From RBC038 sp041390625 (GTDB lineage Bacteria > Chloroflexota > Dehalococcoidia > UBA2979), in the NCBI GenBank assembly GCA_041390625.1, contig JAWKPM010000004.1:186001-250000 (forward strand): a stretch of DNA of 64,000 nt, read 5' to 3'. Of the stretch, positions 16,064-24,527 are shown piece after piece. A model generated the notes under the pieces. It saw nothing but the letters and a program-made list of their open reading frames with translations, had not been told where the DNA came from and ran no database searches. The first letter of the stretch is position 1; every line of letters begins with the position of its first letter. The translations under genes were made by a program, and so were the position numbers.

Positions 16064-16839
16064 CAGTTGCCCACCCGTCCAACGTCGTTCACGACTCGTT
16101 CGAGGTTCGAAGCGATCTCGCGGAAGAGCTGCTGGTTCGCCTCGTACTGGCGCGACGTCGACATGAGGCGGGTCGTCTCCGATGCGAGGTCGGTGTTCGA
16201 CTCCTCGAGGGCGCCCTGGTCGAAGCGGGGCTCGCGCCCGGCGGCGAGCAGGGTCGTCGGGCCCTCGGTGGTGAAGGCGGAGCCCTCGGCGCGCACGAGG
16301 TCGGTCGGCGCAATGTCGTAGAGGGCAATGGTGCCGACCGGCTGGTCGTCCACGACGACCTCGCCGTTGCGGTAGATGTTCACGACCTCGCCATCGATGA
16401 CGATCGGCCGGCCGTCGACGCCGAGGACGGCGCGGCCGTCCGTCGTCATGAGAGTGCCCGTGTCGTCCGTCGTGAAGTGGCCGTTCCTCGTGTAGAAGGT
16501 CTGGCCGCCTTCGCCCTGCGTGGCGAGGAAGCCGGGCCCGAGGATCGCGACGTCGAGCGGCTCCTCGGTGCGCGTCACGGTGCCCTGCTGAAGGTAGACG
16601 CCTCGCTCGGCCTGGTACGTGCCGGTGCCCACCACGCCGAGGTTGCGGCGGAAGGTGAGCGGCACGGGCGTGGAGGCGTTGCCGATGCGCTGGGCGAGCA
16701 CGCGGTTGAACGACTCGTTGGCGGAGGTGTCTTCCTTGTAGCCCGTCGTTGTGGCGTTCGCGACGTTGTTCGCGACCGCCTCCTGCATGCGCAGGTGCGA
16801 GAGCAGGCCCGAGGCGGCGGTGTAGAGCGCTCGGATCAT
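16063..16839 (-). CDS. FlgF/FlgG-family rod protein
   Basis: A 258-residue paralogue of the preceding gene product. The N-terminus MIRALYTAASGLLSHLRMQE followed by NNVANATTTGYKEDTSANES is closest in style to FlhP/FlgG of Gram-positive bacteria. The C-terminus has LEESNTDLASETTRLMSTSR, matching the DLASE-type end of FlgG. Start codon overlaps the LPNTG protein gene by four bases (ATGA). Confidence 0.88.
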   Translation of the reverse strand: MIRALYTAASGLLSHLRMQEAVANNVANATTTGYKEDTSANESFNRVLAQRIGNASTPVPLTFRRNLGVVGTGTYQAERGVYLQQGTVTRTEEPLDVAILGPGFLATQGEGGQTFYTRNGHFTTDDTGTLMTTDGRAVLGVDGRPIVIDGEVVNIYRNGEVVVDDQPVGTIALYDIAPTDLVRAEGSAFTTEGPTTLLAAGREPRFDQGALEESNTDLASETTRLMSTSRQYEANQQLFREIASNLERVVNDVGRVGN

Positions 16840-17477
16840 GCGGGCCTCCGAGCCATGCGCAGGCCGACGAGGAGCGAGATGCCCATCGCCCCCGCGAGCA
16901 GCGCGACGCGCACGAGGTCGGTCACAAGCGTCGCGTCACCGGTGTTCGGGAGCTGGTCCGGCGCCGTCGAGACATCGCCCGGGGTGCTGCCCTCGCCGCC
17001 GGCGGGGCCGACGAGGCTGAAGTGGCCGCCGATGGAGCGGTCGGCGGACGGCTGAGGCGCGTCATCGGGCTTCGGCTCGACGGTGATGATGAAGAGGTCG
17101 AAGCCGAAATCGGCGATCGCGGGGAGCGTGCCCTCGAAGTCGATGTGGCCCTCGGCGTTCGCGTTGAAGCGGCCGGTCGAGATGGCGTCGTTGGACTCGG
17201 AGTTCACGAGCCAGCCCTGGTAGGACTCGCCGGTGAGCTGAGGCATGCCTTCGGCGGTGAGGTTCGCGAAGCCCTCGGCGAAGGAGAGCTCGAGCTCGCC
17301 GGTGGCATCCTGGGGACCCCAGTTCGAAAGGCCCTCGAGGTAGGTGAGCTGCACGAGCGTCGGCACGCCGTTCGCACGCGCGGTGCGGACACCGGAAACG
17401 ACGATGAGCGCGAGCACCGCGAAGAGCGTCGCGCCGGCGCCGAGCACCAGCCTGCGGCGGTGGGTCATCGAGGTCAC
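16836..17477 (-). CDS. LPXTG-type surface protein with RskA-like ectodomain
   Basis: A 213-residue protein not known as a flagellar component. It has an N-terminal signal/anchor (Arg-rich residues 7-9, hydrophobic 10-30), an ectodomain of about 140 residues, then LPNTG at 176-180, a hydrophobic stretch at about 188-206 and the basic tail RMARR, the complete sortase sorting signal. The ectodomain segment around residues 84-160 (YQGWLVNSES, FIITVEPKPDD, GGHFSLVGP) resembles the extracellular half of RskA-type anti-sigma factors; this is an inference by eye. It is embedded between the DUF6115-like and rod genes with 4-base overlaps on both sides, so it is made with the flagellum. A sortase is encoded at 61141-61809. 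GTG start, with an alternative ATG three codons on. Confidence 0.75.
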   Translation of the reverse strand: MTSMTHRRRLVLGAGATLFAVLALIVVSGVRTARANGVPTLVQLTYLEGLSNWGPQDATGELELSFAEGFANLTAEGMPQLTGESYQGWLVNSESNDAISTGRFNANAEGHIDFEGTLPAIADFGFDLFIITVEPKPDDAPQPSADRSIGGHFSLVGPAGGEGSTPGDVSTAPDQLPNTGDATLVTDLVRVALLAGAMGISLLVGLRMARRPA

Positions 17478-18019
17478 GGGCGACCTCGCAACGAGCGTGC
17501 CATCCGCACTTCCTCGAGGCCGACTTGCAGCCGTCGCGCGATGGCGCGGTCGGACAGGCCCTCGGCGAGCAGCTGGTCCAGCTGGAGGTGAAGCGAGGTC
17601 GGCACGCGCTCGGCAGTCGAGCTCGCGGCCGCCATCGGGGCGGACGCGGGCGGCGGCGCCACCGGGGCGACCGGCGGGGTCGGAGCGGGCGCAGGCGCGG
17701 GTGTCGGAGCAGCGGCGGCAGGCGCGGCGACGGCGGTGGCCAGCGGCGCAGGCGCCGGAGCGCTCATCAGCCCCTCGAGGGTGCGGCGCTGGCTCGAGAC
17801 CTGGCCCTGCAGCTCATCGATGGCGCGCTGAATCTCGAGGAGGAGGTCGTCGACGGACGCGGTCGCCATCGCTCGGAGCGCGGCATCCGTCGGGTCGACG
17901 GCGGGCGCCTCGGGCTGGCGGGTGGCGAGCAGGTAGGCCTGCCACAGCACGCCGGCGGCGAGCAGCACGAGCGGCAGCCCCACGAGGAGCGTGAGGGCAA
18001 GCGCGGTCGAGAGCGTCAC
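17474..18019 (-). CDS. SwrB/DUF6115-like membrane protein
   Basis: A 181-residue protein: one N-terminal membrane helix (about 5-25), a coiled-coil-like segment (about 50-80), a long Ala/Pro-rich linker (about 90-130), and a C-terminal helix-turn-helix-like module LAEGLSDRAIARRLQVGLEE. The same plan is found in DUF6115/SwrB proteins encoded next to sigma-D in Bacillus, where SwrB activates flagellar assembly. Here it directly follows fliA with a 4-base GTGA overlap, supporting an analogous role. Assignment rests on layout and context more than on identity. Confidence 0.65.
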   Translation of the reverse strand: MTLSTALALTLLVGLPLVLLAAGVLWQAYLLATRQPEAPAVDPTDAALRAMATASVDDLLLEIQRAIDELQGQVSSQRRTLEGLMSAPAPAPLATAVAAPAAAAPTPAPAPAPTPPVAPVAPPPASAPMAAASSTAERVPTSLHLQLDQLLAEGLSDRAIARRLQVGLEEVRMARSLRGRP

Positions 18020-18831
18020 GCGGCCTCCTGCCTCCGAGCCAGCGAAGCGCGCAACCGGGTGAGGGCGCGAGCATGCAGCTGGCAGACGCGCGATTCCGAG
18101 ATGGCGAGCACCTTGCTCACTTCGCGCATCGTGAGCTCGTCCTTGTAGTAGAGCGAAAGGATGAGCTGCTCACGCTCAGGGAGTTCCCGAATCGAAGAGG
18201 CGAGGTCCCCGATCATCTCGTCACGCTCGAGGCCGCTAGCGACGTCGACGGCGTCCGGATCGGCAATCGGCACGTCGCCCGGACCGTCGTCGTCGCCGTC
18301 GCCGGAGACGCCGATGGTGTCGAGCGAGACCGTGACCCAGGAGGCGTCGACGATCTGCTTCAGGTACTGCTCGAGCGTGAGGCCGAGCGACTCGGCAACC
18401 TCCTGGTCGGTCGGCTCGCGACCGAGGTCGAGTGTGAGCTGAGTGACGGCCTGGTCGGCGAGCTTCGCCTTCTGGCGGACGGAGCGGGGCAGGCGGTCGA
18501 GCGAGCGCAGGGTGTCGATGATCGAGCCCTTGATGCGGGCGATGCCATAGGTCTCGAACTTGACGCCCTTGTCAGGCTCGTAGCGCTCCACGGCCTCGAT
18601 GAGGCCGATCGTGCCGGAGGAGAGCACGTCCTCGTAGTCGAGGATGGCGGGCAGGCTCAGCGCGAGGCGGCCCATGACGTACTTCACCAACGGGGCGTAC
18701 TGCAGGATCAGCGCCTCGCGAAGCTCCGGATCGCGCGTTTTGACGTAGCGCTTCCAGAGATCGGCATTCTGCTTCTGCTGCTGTTCGGCCTCGGTGGCCG
18801 TGGTTCGCTTGCGCGTGCTTCGCTCAGCCAC
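18016..18831 (-). CDS. fliA: flagellar RNA polymerase sigma factor FliA / WhiG family
   Basis: A 271-residue sigma-28-type factor. Region 2 is seen in LWKRYVKTRDPELREALILQ and the -10-recognition stretch KFETYGIARIKGSIIDTLRS, region 3 in RQKAKLADQAVTQLTLDLGR, and region 4 in ELPEREQLILSLYYKDELTM with the helix-turn-helix EVSKVLAISESRVCQLHARA. It should transcribe late genes such as the flagellins and is held by FlgM. Located mid-operon rather than at its start. Confidence 0.95.
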   Translation of the reverse strand: MAERSTRKRTTATEAEQQQKQNADLWKRYVKTRDPELREALILQYAPLVKYVMGRLALSLPAILDYEDVLSSGTIGLIEAVERYEPDKGVKFETYGIARIKGSIIDTLRSLDRLPRSVRQKAKLADQAVTQLTLDLGREPTDQEVAESLGLTLEQYLKQIVDASWVTVSLDTIGVSGDGDDDGPGDVPIADPDAVDVASGLERDEMIGDLASSIRELPEREQLILSLYYKDELTMREVSKVLAISESRVCQLHARALTRLRASLARRQEAA

Positions 18832-18884
18832 GTGTGTGCACCCCTGCCCGCTCGCTCCGGCTCGGCCGGCCCCTCGTCATCACG

Positions 18885-19166
18885 TCACGCCGCCTGCGGC
18901 AGCTCGTCGGTGACGGCGTCTTCTTCAAGATCATCGGCAGGGCCTTCCTCGAGGGGCTCGGAGCCCTCATTCGAGGCGTCCTGCGCGGTCGGCGGCGCGG
19001 TGGCGACGACCAGCTCGCCGGCGTAGGCCAGCAAGCTGACGGCGCCGAACGCGACCATGCCTCGCAGCAGCGCGACCTCCTGCGGGTAGCCCGCGGACCA
19101 CGAGGCCCACGAGACCCACGCCCAGGCCGCGGCAGCGAGATAGAGGCCGAGCTTGAGGACGACCAC
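18885..19166 (-). CDS. small two-helix membrane protein, unknown
   Basis: A 93-residue protein with two predicted membrane helices (about 4-26 and 33-54) and an acidic, probably disordered C-terminal tail of nearly 40 residues. No family recognised. It lies between the PilZ protein gene (one-base overlap) and fliA (53-base gap) and is therefore probably co-expressed with the flagellar genes. Could be an accessory to motor control or to the neighbouring PilZ protein, but nothing in the sequence shows this. Confidence 0.6.
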   Translation of the reverse strand: MVVLKLGLYLAAAAWAWVSWASWSAGYPQEVALLRGMVAFGAVSLLAYAGELVVATAPPTAQDASNEGSEPLEEGPADDLEEDAVTDELPQAA

Positions 19167-19831
19167 TACGCCGCCCTCCGATGAGCCAGTTCGGTCTGCT
19201 GGCGGAAGATGTGGCGGACGATCCGCTCCTGCATCCGCCGGGTCAGGTCGATGAACTGGGCGTTGACGCGGTACGGGCCGCCCTTACCGGCCGGGTTCGC
19301 GACGCCGAGAGCGACGACCGAGACATCGACATCGACTTCGCCGTCGTCGAGGCCGAAGACGAGCCGGAGCTGGCTGCCGATCGGAACCTCCGCGTGGGTG
19401 AGCAGCTGGGCGCCGCCACCGCTGAGGTCGAGGATCTTGGCCTCGATGCGGTCGGTCTCCTCGCCGTCGAAGTTCAGTAGCGCGGTGACGGATGGGACGA
19501 TGCTGGTCAGCAGGCGGTAGTGCTCGCGGCGCTCGCGGCGCTCGACCTCGGACGGGGCGTCGAGCACGAGCCCCTCGCCGGGCCCCTCGATGATGCGGCG
19601 GACCTTCGTCTCGCCGGTGAGCGCGCGGCCGTGCTGCTGGAAGACGAGCATGAGGCGGTCGCCCACCGCGGCCTGCAGCTCGCGATCGGTCGTTCGGGGG
19701 ATGTCGATGCGGATCTCGCGGGGATCGGCGCGCCGGACCGTCGTGAGGTAGGTCACGGGACGGCCGTCGCGGAAGGCGACGACCTGCACGTGGAGCCCCA
19801 CGTGGATGTCGAGCGCGCGCGCCGTGGTCAT
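19166..19831 (-). CDS. PilZ-domain c-di-GMP flagellar brake protein (YcgR/YpfA-like)
   Basis: A 221-residue protein with an N-terminal YcgR-type domain (residues 5-90) and a C-terminal PilZ domain. Both ligand-binding motifs are complete: RRERREHYR (98-106, the RxxxR element) and DLSGGG (135-140, the D/NxSxxG element). Such proteins slow the motor or act on MotA when c-di-GMP rises. It overlaps flhF by four bases. It is the clearest c-di-GMP receptor in the window. Confidence 0.9.
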   Translation of the reverse strand: MTTARALDIHVGLHVQVVAFRDGRPVTYLTTVRRADPREIRIDIPRTTDRELQAAVGDRLMLVFQQHGRALTGETKVRRIIEGPGEGLVLDAPSEVERRERREHYRLLTSIVPSVTALLNFDGEETDRIEAKILDLSGGGAQLLTHAEVPIGSQLRLVFGLDDGEVDVDVSVVALGVANPAGKGGPYRVNAQFIDLTRRMQERIVRHIFRQQTELAHRRAA

Positions 19832-21324
19832 GCGGCGGCCGCCCGTCCGGCCGTCGGGGCGGTCGATGCCGGCGCAGCGTTCGACGTTGCCGCGTTCGTC
19901 GCGGTCGCCGGCGCGGGACCACCTCGAGGCCAGCGGCCGGCGAGGACGGCGTGCGCGAGCGCACGGTTGTCGCCCGTCGCGAGCACCTCGCTCAGGGCGT
20001 CGCTCGCAGAGGCGAAGGCGATGCCGACGTCGGACTCGATGGCCGCGCTGGCGATGCCGCCGAAGATCGACGTCTCATCGAGGCGCGTCGGGACGAGGCC
20101 GGTCAGTCCGAACGGCGCGAAGGCCGACACGAGGCGCAGGGCTTCGGTGGTGTGGGTCATCGCGGAGAGCGTCAGCAGCATCGACGGCCGGTTGGCGGCC
20201 TGGAGGAACGCGTTGAGCTCGGCGAGTCGCTCGCGCCTCGTGCCGTTGTGGCCCGGGGTGTCGACGACGACGACGTTCGCACTGCCCGAGGTGAACAGCG
20301 CCTTCAGGTCCGCGGGCGCGTAGCACAGCTCGACCTCGAAGCCGGCGGCGGCGCCGCAGGCGATGACCTGCTGGGGCGCGCCCGCGCGATTCACATCGAT
20401 GCTGGCGAGGGCGACCTCGAGACCGGGGCGCTGCGCCAGCATGCGGGCGAGCCGGACGGCGACCGAGGTCTTGCCGGAGCCACCGGCGCCGACGACGAAG
20501 ATCGTCGCCGGGCCTCGGCCGATCGAGAGGTCGGCGACGGGCGGCAGGGCGGTCGTCAGGAAGCGCTCGGCGTTCGCGAGCCACTGGCTCACGTTCGCGT
20601 CGGTCGTGGTGGCGGCCTCGACCTGGTCGAGCACGCCGACCATCGCGGCCGGGGTCAGACCCTGGTCAATGAGGCGGCTGCGGAGCTCGTGGAGTAGCTC
20701 GGGACCGGCATCGACGCGGGCGTGGGTGCGCTCGGCGGTCAGCCGGCCGAGGGCCTCGCGCATGTCGGCGACTTGCTCGGCGATGGCGGCGAGGAGGGCG
20801 TGATCGCCCTCGGATGCGGGCGCCGCGGTGGTGGTCGACTCGATGGCGGGCGAGGGCTCGGGAGCCGTCTCGCGGGGCTTCTCGGTCTCAGCGCGGACGA
20901 GCGCGGGTGGGAGCTGGTCGCCTTCGCCTCGGCGCAGCGAGCCGGCGAGCGGGTTCTCGAACGGCGGCGCGAGGTTCCCGTCGTCCTCGGCGTCGTCATC
21001 GGCCTCGATGGCCGCGACGGGCGCCTCGATGCGCGGGACGGGCTGTGCCGTCTCGGTGTCGGCCAGCGGGGCCATCGCGGCGGCCTCGGCCATACCGCGC
21101 ACGAGGTCGTGGGCGGCGGCGTCCTGGTCGAAGCGGATGGGCGGCGGCTCGACGCCGTCGGGAATGCCGGCGGTCACCTCGACGAACTGCGCGCCACCGC
21201 CGCCGAGGACGCCCGGCACGGATGCCGTGCGCGTCGACACGATGATGGCCTCGTCGCCGAGTGCTTCGCGGACGCGCTCGTAGGCCGCGGCCGCGGTGGG
21301 TCCCTGGAAGCGCCTAAGCTGCAT
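19828..21324 (-). CDS. flhF: flagellar SRP-type GTPase FlhF
   Basis: A 498-residue SRP-family GTPase that sets flagellar number and position. It has the N-terminal B domain beginning MQLRRFQGPTAAAAYERVRE, a long low-complexity linker (about 90-170), an N domain and a C-terminal G domain. The P-loop is VVGAGGSGKTSVAV (near 275-288) rather than the usual GPTGVGKTTT, and the G3 element reads VVVDTPGHNG instead of DTAG. These are tolerable but notable substitutions. The end overlaps flhA by 11 bases. No flhG/ylxH partner is seen in the window. Confidence 0.92.
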   Translation of the reverse strand: MQLRRFQGPTAAAAYERVREALGDEAIIVSTRTASVPGVLGGGGAQFVEVTAGIPDGVEPPPIRFDQDAAAHDLVRGMAEAAAMAPLADTETAQPVPRIEAPVAAIEADDDAEDDGNLAPPFENPLAGSLRRGEGDQLPPALVRAETEKPRETAPEPSPAIESTTTAAPASEGDHALLAAIAEQVADMREALGRLTAERTHARVDAGPELLHELRSRLIDQGLTPAAMVGVLDQVEAATTTDANVSQWLANAERFLTTALPPVADLSIGRGPATIFVVGAGGSGKTSVAVRLARMLAQRPGLEVALASIDVNRAGAPQQVIACGAAAGFEVELCYAPADLKALFTSGSANVVVVDTPGHNGTRRERLAELNAFLQAANRPSMLLTLSAMTHTTEALRLVSAFAPFGLTGLVPTRLDETSIFGGIASAAIESDVGIAFASASDALSEVLATGDNRALAHAVLAGRWPRGGPAPATATNAATSNAAPASTAPTAGRAAAA

Positions 21325-23434
21325 ACGCCTCCACCTCCACCATGCCGATGGCCTCGACCTCGACCTCGTTGGACACCTCGGCGTACGCGAGGACCGGCAG
21401 CTGCGGCAGCGAACGCTCGATCATGCGGCGGATGGGCCGCCGGATACGGGCCGAGCACAGCAGGACGGGCTGGAAGCCGGCCGACGCGGCGCGCTCGAGC
21501 TCGTTCGCGAGGCGGACGAGCAGTCGCTGCATCAGGTCGGGCTCGATCACGACGGCGGGACCGGCATCGGTCGGCTGCAGCGCGCCGGCGAGCGTCTGCT
21601 CCAGACGCGGGTGCAGCGTGATCGCGCGGAGGCGGCCGTCGTCGCCTCGATGCGACATCGTGATCTGGCGGCCGAGCGCGGCGCGTACGGCCTCGGTGAG
21701 CTGGTCGGTCTCCTTCGTCTGGCGACCGCGGTCGGCGAGCGCCTCGCAGATGGTGACCATGTCGCGGACGGAGACGCCCTCGCGGAGCAGCTCCTGGAGC
21801 ACGCCCTGCACCTCGCCGACGGTGAGGATGGCGGGCACGAGCTCCTCGACGACCGCGGGGTACTCGTCGCGAAGGTTGTTGAGGAGGCCCTGGGCGTCCT
21901 GCCTCGAGAGCAGCTCGGGCGCGTGGCGGCGGATGAGCTCGCTGAGGTGCGTCGTGAGCACCGAGGGCGGGTCGACGACGGTGTATCCGGCGAACTCGGC
22001 GCGCTGCTTGGCCTCGGGCGCGATCCAGCGCGCCGGGAGGCCGAACGCGGGTTCGACCGTCTCGACGCCGTCGAGGGGCTCGCTGGCGAGGCCGGCGTTC
22101 ATCGCCAGGAATTGGTGCGCCATGAGCTCGCCCCGGCCGATCTCGATTCCACGCAGCTTCACGACGTACGTGTTTGCGGAAAGTTGCAGATTGTCCCGTA
22201 TTCGGATCATCGGCACGACGATCCCCAAATCCATGGCCATCTGACGGCGAATAATGGTGATGCGATTAAGCAGACTCCCACCATGCTCACCGTCCACCAG
22301 CGGGATGAGGCCGTATCCGACCTCCACCTCCAGAGGGTCGACCTGCAGCACGGAGAGCACGGAGTCGACGCTGGATGCGCGCTCGTCGTGCGCCTCGGAT
22401 GCTGCGTATTCGGCCTGCTGTTCGTCCGCGCGCACACGCTCGCGAACGAGGTAGCCGGCGCCACCCATCGTCAGGGCGAGCACGATGAACGGGAATCGGG
22501 GAAGCCCCGGCACGACGGCGAGCACGCCGAGGACGGCAGCCACTATGAAGAGCGCGCGCGGGCTCGAAAGGAGCTGCGTGCCGATGTCAGTGCCGAGATT
22601 CCCCTCGGATGCGGCGCGCGTGACGATGAGGCCGGTCGCGGTCGAGATCAGCAGCGCGGGAATCTGTGAGACGAGGCCGTCACCGACGGTCAGCAGCGAG
22701 TAGGTCGACATCGCCTCGCCGGCGGAGAGGCCGCGCTGCATCACGCCGATCGTGATCCCGCCGATGAGGTTGATGGCCACGATGATGAGGCCGGCGATCG
22801 CGTCGCCCTTCACGAACTTCGAGGCACCGTCCATCGAGCCGTAGAAGTCGGCCTCGCGCATGATCGTGCTGCGGCGCTCGCGGGCCTCGGTCTCATTGAT
22901 GAGGCCGGCGTTGAGGTCGGCGTCGATGGACATCTGCTTGCCGGGCATGGCATCGAGGGTGAAGCGCGCCGCGACCTCGGCGACGCGCCCGGCGCCGTTC
23001 GTGATCACGACGAACTGGATCACGAGCAAGATGAGGAAGACGACGATACCGACGACGATCGAGCCGCCGATGACGAAGTTGCCGAACGACTCGATGATGT
23101 GGCCGGCGTTCGCGTTCAACAGGATGAGTCGCGTCGACGAGACGTTGATCGCGAGGCGGAACAGGGTCACGAGCAGCAGCAGCGAGGGGAAGACCGAGAA
23201 CTCGAGGACCTGCTTCGTGTACATCGAGATCAGCAGGATGGTGACGCCGATCGCGATGTTCGACGCGACGAGCAGGTCGAGCATCGCCGGCGGCAGCGGG
23301 ATGACCATCATGAGGACGGTCATCATGACGGCGGCCGCGAGGGCGACGTCGGCGTTCTTCGTGATCAGGCGCAGGGCGCCGTTGACGCCGGGAGCGCCGC
23401 TTCGAGGCATGGTGGCGGATCGCTGCGATGCCAT
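21314..23434 (-). CDS. flhA: flagellar export gate protein FlhA
   Basis: A 706-residue export apparatus protein, full length. The N-terminal half holds about eight membrane segments and the FHIPEP-type region between (RFTLDAMPGKQMSIDADLNA is diagnostic); the C-terminal half is the cytoplasmic ring that docks chaperone-substrate complexes. It forms the nonameric gate with FlhB, FliP, FliQ and FliR, all encoded next to it. Twelve bases separate it from flhB. Confidence 0.97.
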   Translation of the reverse strand: MASQRSATMPRSGAPGVNGALRLITKNADVALAAAVMMTVLMMVIPLPPAMLDLLVASNIAIGVTILLISMYTKQVLEFSVFPSLLLLVTLFRLAINVSSTRLILLNANAGHIIESFGNFVIGGSIVVGIVVFLILLVIQFVVITNGAGRVAEVAARFTLDAMPGKQMSIDADLNAGLINETEARERRSTIMREADFYGSMDGASKFVKGDAIAGLIIVAINLIGGITIGVMQRGLSAGEAMSTYSLLTVGDGLVSQIPALLISTATGLIVTRAASEGNLGTDIGTQLLSSPRALFIVAAVLGVLAVVPGLPRFPFIVLALTMGGAGYLVRERVRADEQQAEYAASEAHDERASSVDSVLSVLQVDPLEVEVGYGLIPLVDGEHGGSLLNRITIIRRQMAMDLGIVVPMIRIRDNLQLSANTYVVKLRGIEIGRGELMAHQFLAMNAGLASEPLDGVETVEPAFGLPARWIAPEAKQRAEFAGYTVVDPPSVLTTHLSELIRRHAPELLSRQDAQGLLNNLRDEYPAVVEELVPAILTVGEVQGVLQELLREGVSVRDMVTICEALADRGRQTKETDQLTEAVRAALGRQITMSHRGDDGRLRAITLHPRLEQTLAGALQPTDAGPAVVIEPDLMQRLLVRLANELERAASAGFQPVLLCSARIRRPIRRMIERSLPQLPVLAYAEVSNEVEVEAIGMVEVEAYAA

Positions 23435-23446
23435 GAATCAGCTCCC

Positions 23447-24517
23447 TCAGACAGCGGCCGCGCGCGCGAAGCGCAGGCGGTACACGAACGCGAGGATCTC
23501 GGCGACGGCCTCGTAGAGGTCGGGCGTGATCTCCTGGTTGACGGGGACGGCGCGGTAGATCGCGCGGGTGAGCGGCGGGTTCTCGATGATCGGGATGCCG
23601 TGCTCGGCGGCGACCTCGCGGATCCGGAGCGCCATCAGGCGCTCGCCCTTGGCGATGACCTTCGGGGCCTGGTCGGCGGTGGGGTCGTACTTCAGCGCGA
23701 CCGCGTAGTGCGTCGGGTTCGTCAGCACGACGTCGGCCTTCGGGACGGCCGACAGGACGCGGGCCATGAACGAGCGGCGGAGCTGCGCGATGCGAGAGCG
23801 GATCTGCGGATCACCCTCGGTCTGACGCATCTCGTCGCGGACTTCCTGCCGCGTCATCTTGAGCTGCGACATCCAGTCGTAGCGCTGGAAGACGTAGTCG
23901 GCCGCGGCGATCGCGAGGAGCGCCATCGCGGAGCGCAGCGTGATCGAGAAGGCGATGTCGGCCACGGTGCCGAGCGACGGCAGCAGGCCCGAGCTCAGGC
24001 CGAGCGCCTCGACCTCGTCCATGCGCTGCCAGAGGGTGGCGCCGGCGACGCCGCCGACGATGGCGACCTTGCCGAGGCTCTTGCCCAGCTGCACGACGGT
24101 CTGCTTCGAGAAGAAGATGCGCTGGGCGCCCTTGATCGGGTTCATCCTCGAGAACTGCGGCTTCGCGGCCTGGGCCGAGAAGATGAAGCCGGTCTGCACG
24201 AAGCCACCCACGAGGCCGATTACCAGCACGGCAATCAGCAGCGGGAGCAGCATCAGCAGCGCGCGCATGATGAGCTCGGTGCCCATCGAGGCGGTGAGGT
24301 CCATCGTCACCAGGTCGTCGCGGTCGAGGACGGCGAAGGAGTCGACGAGCAGCGCCTCCATCGAGCGCCAAAGGGCGGCGCCGCCGAAGCGGAAGACGGC
24401 GAAGGCGGCCAGCAGCGCGAAGGCGGTATCGACCTCGCGGCTGCGGGCGACCTGGCCCTTCTTCCTCGCGTCGTCGAGGCGCTTGCGCGTGGGCTGCTCG
24501 GTGCGGGCGTGTGCCAT
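23447..24517 (-). CDS. flhB: flagellar export switch protein FlhB
   Basis: A 356-residue protein with four membrane helices and a cytoplasmic domain containing the autocleavage motif NPTH (near residue 265, within VLTNPTHYAVALKYD). Cleavage there switches export from hook to filament substrates. The N-terminal motif EQPTRKRLDDARKKGQVARS is typical. Full length. Confidence 0.96.
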   Translation of the reverse strand: MAHARTEQPTRKRLDDARKKGQVARSREVDTAFALLAAFAVFRFGGAALWRSMEALLVDSFAVLDRDDLVTMDLTASMGTELIMRALLMLLPLLIAVLVIGLVGGFVQTGFIFSAQAAKPQFSRMNPIKGAQRIFFSKQTVVQLGKSLGKVAIVGGVAGATLWQRMDEVEALGLSSGLLPSLGTVADIAFSITLRSAMALLAIAAADYVFQRYDWMSQLKMTRQEVRDEMRQTEGDPQIRSRIAQLRRSFMARVLSAVPKADVVLTNPTHYAVALKYDPTADQAPKVIAKGERLMALRIREVAAEHGIPIIENPPLTRAIYRAVPVNQEITPDLYEAVAEILAFVYRLRFARAAAV

Positions 24518-24527
24518 CGACGGCTCC

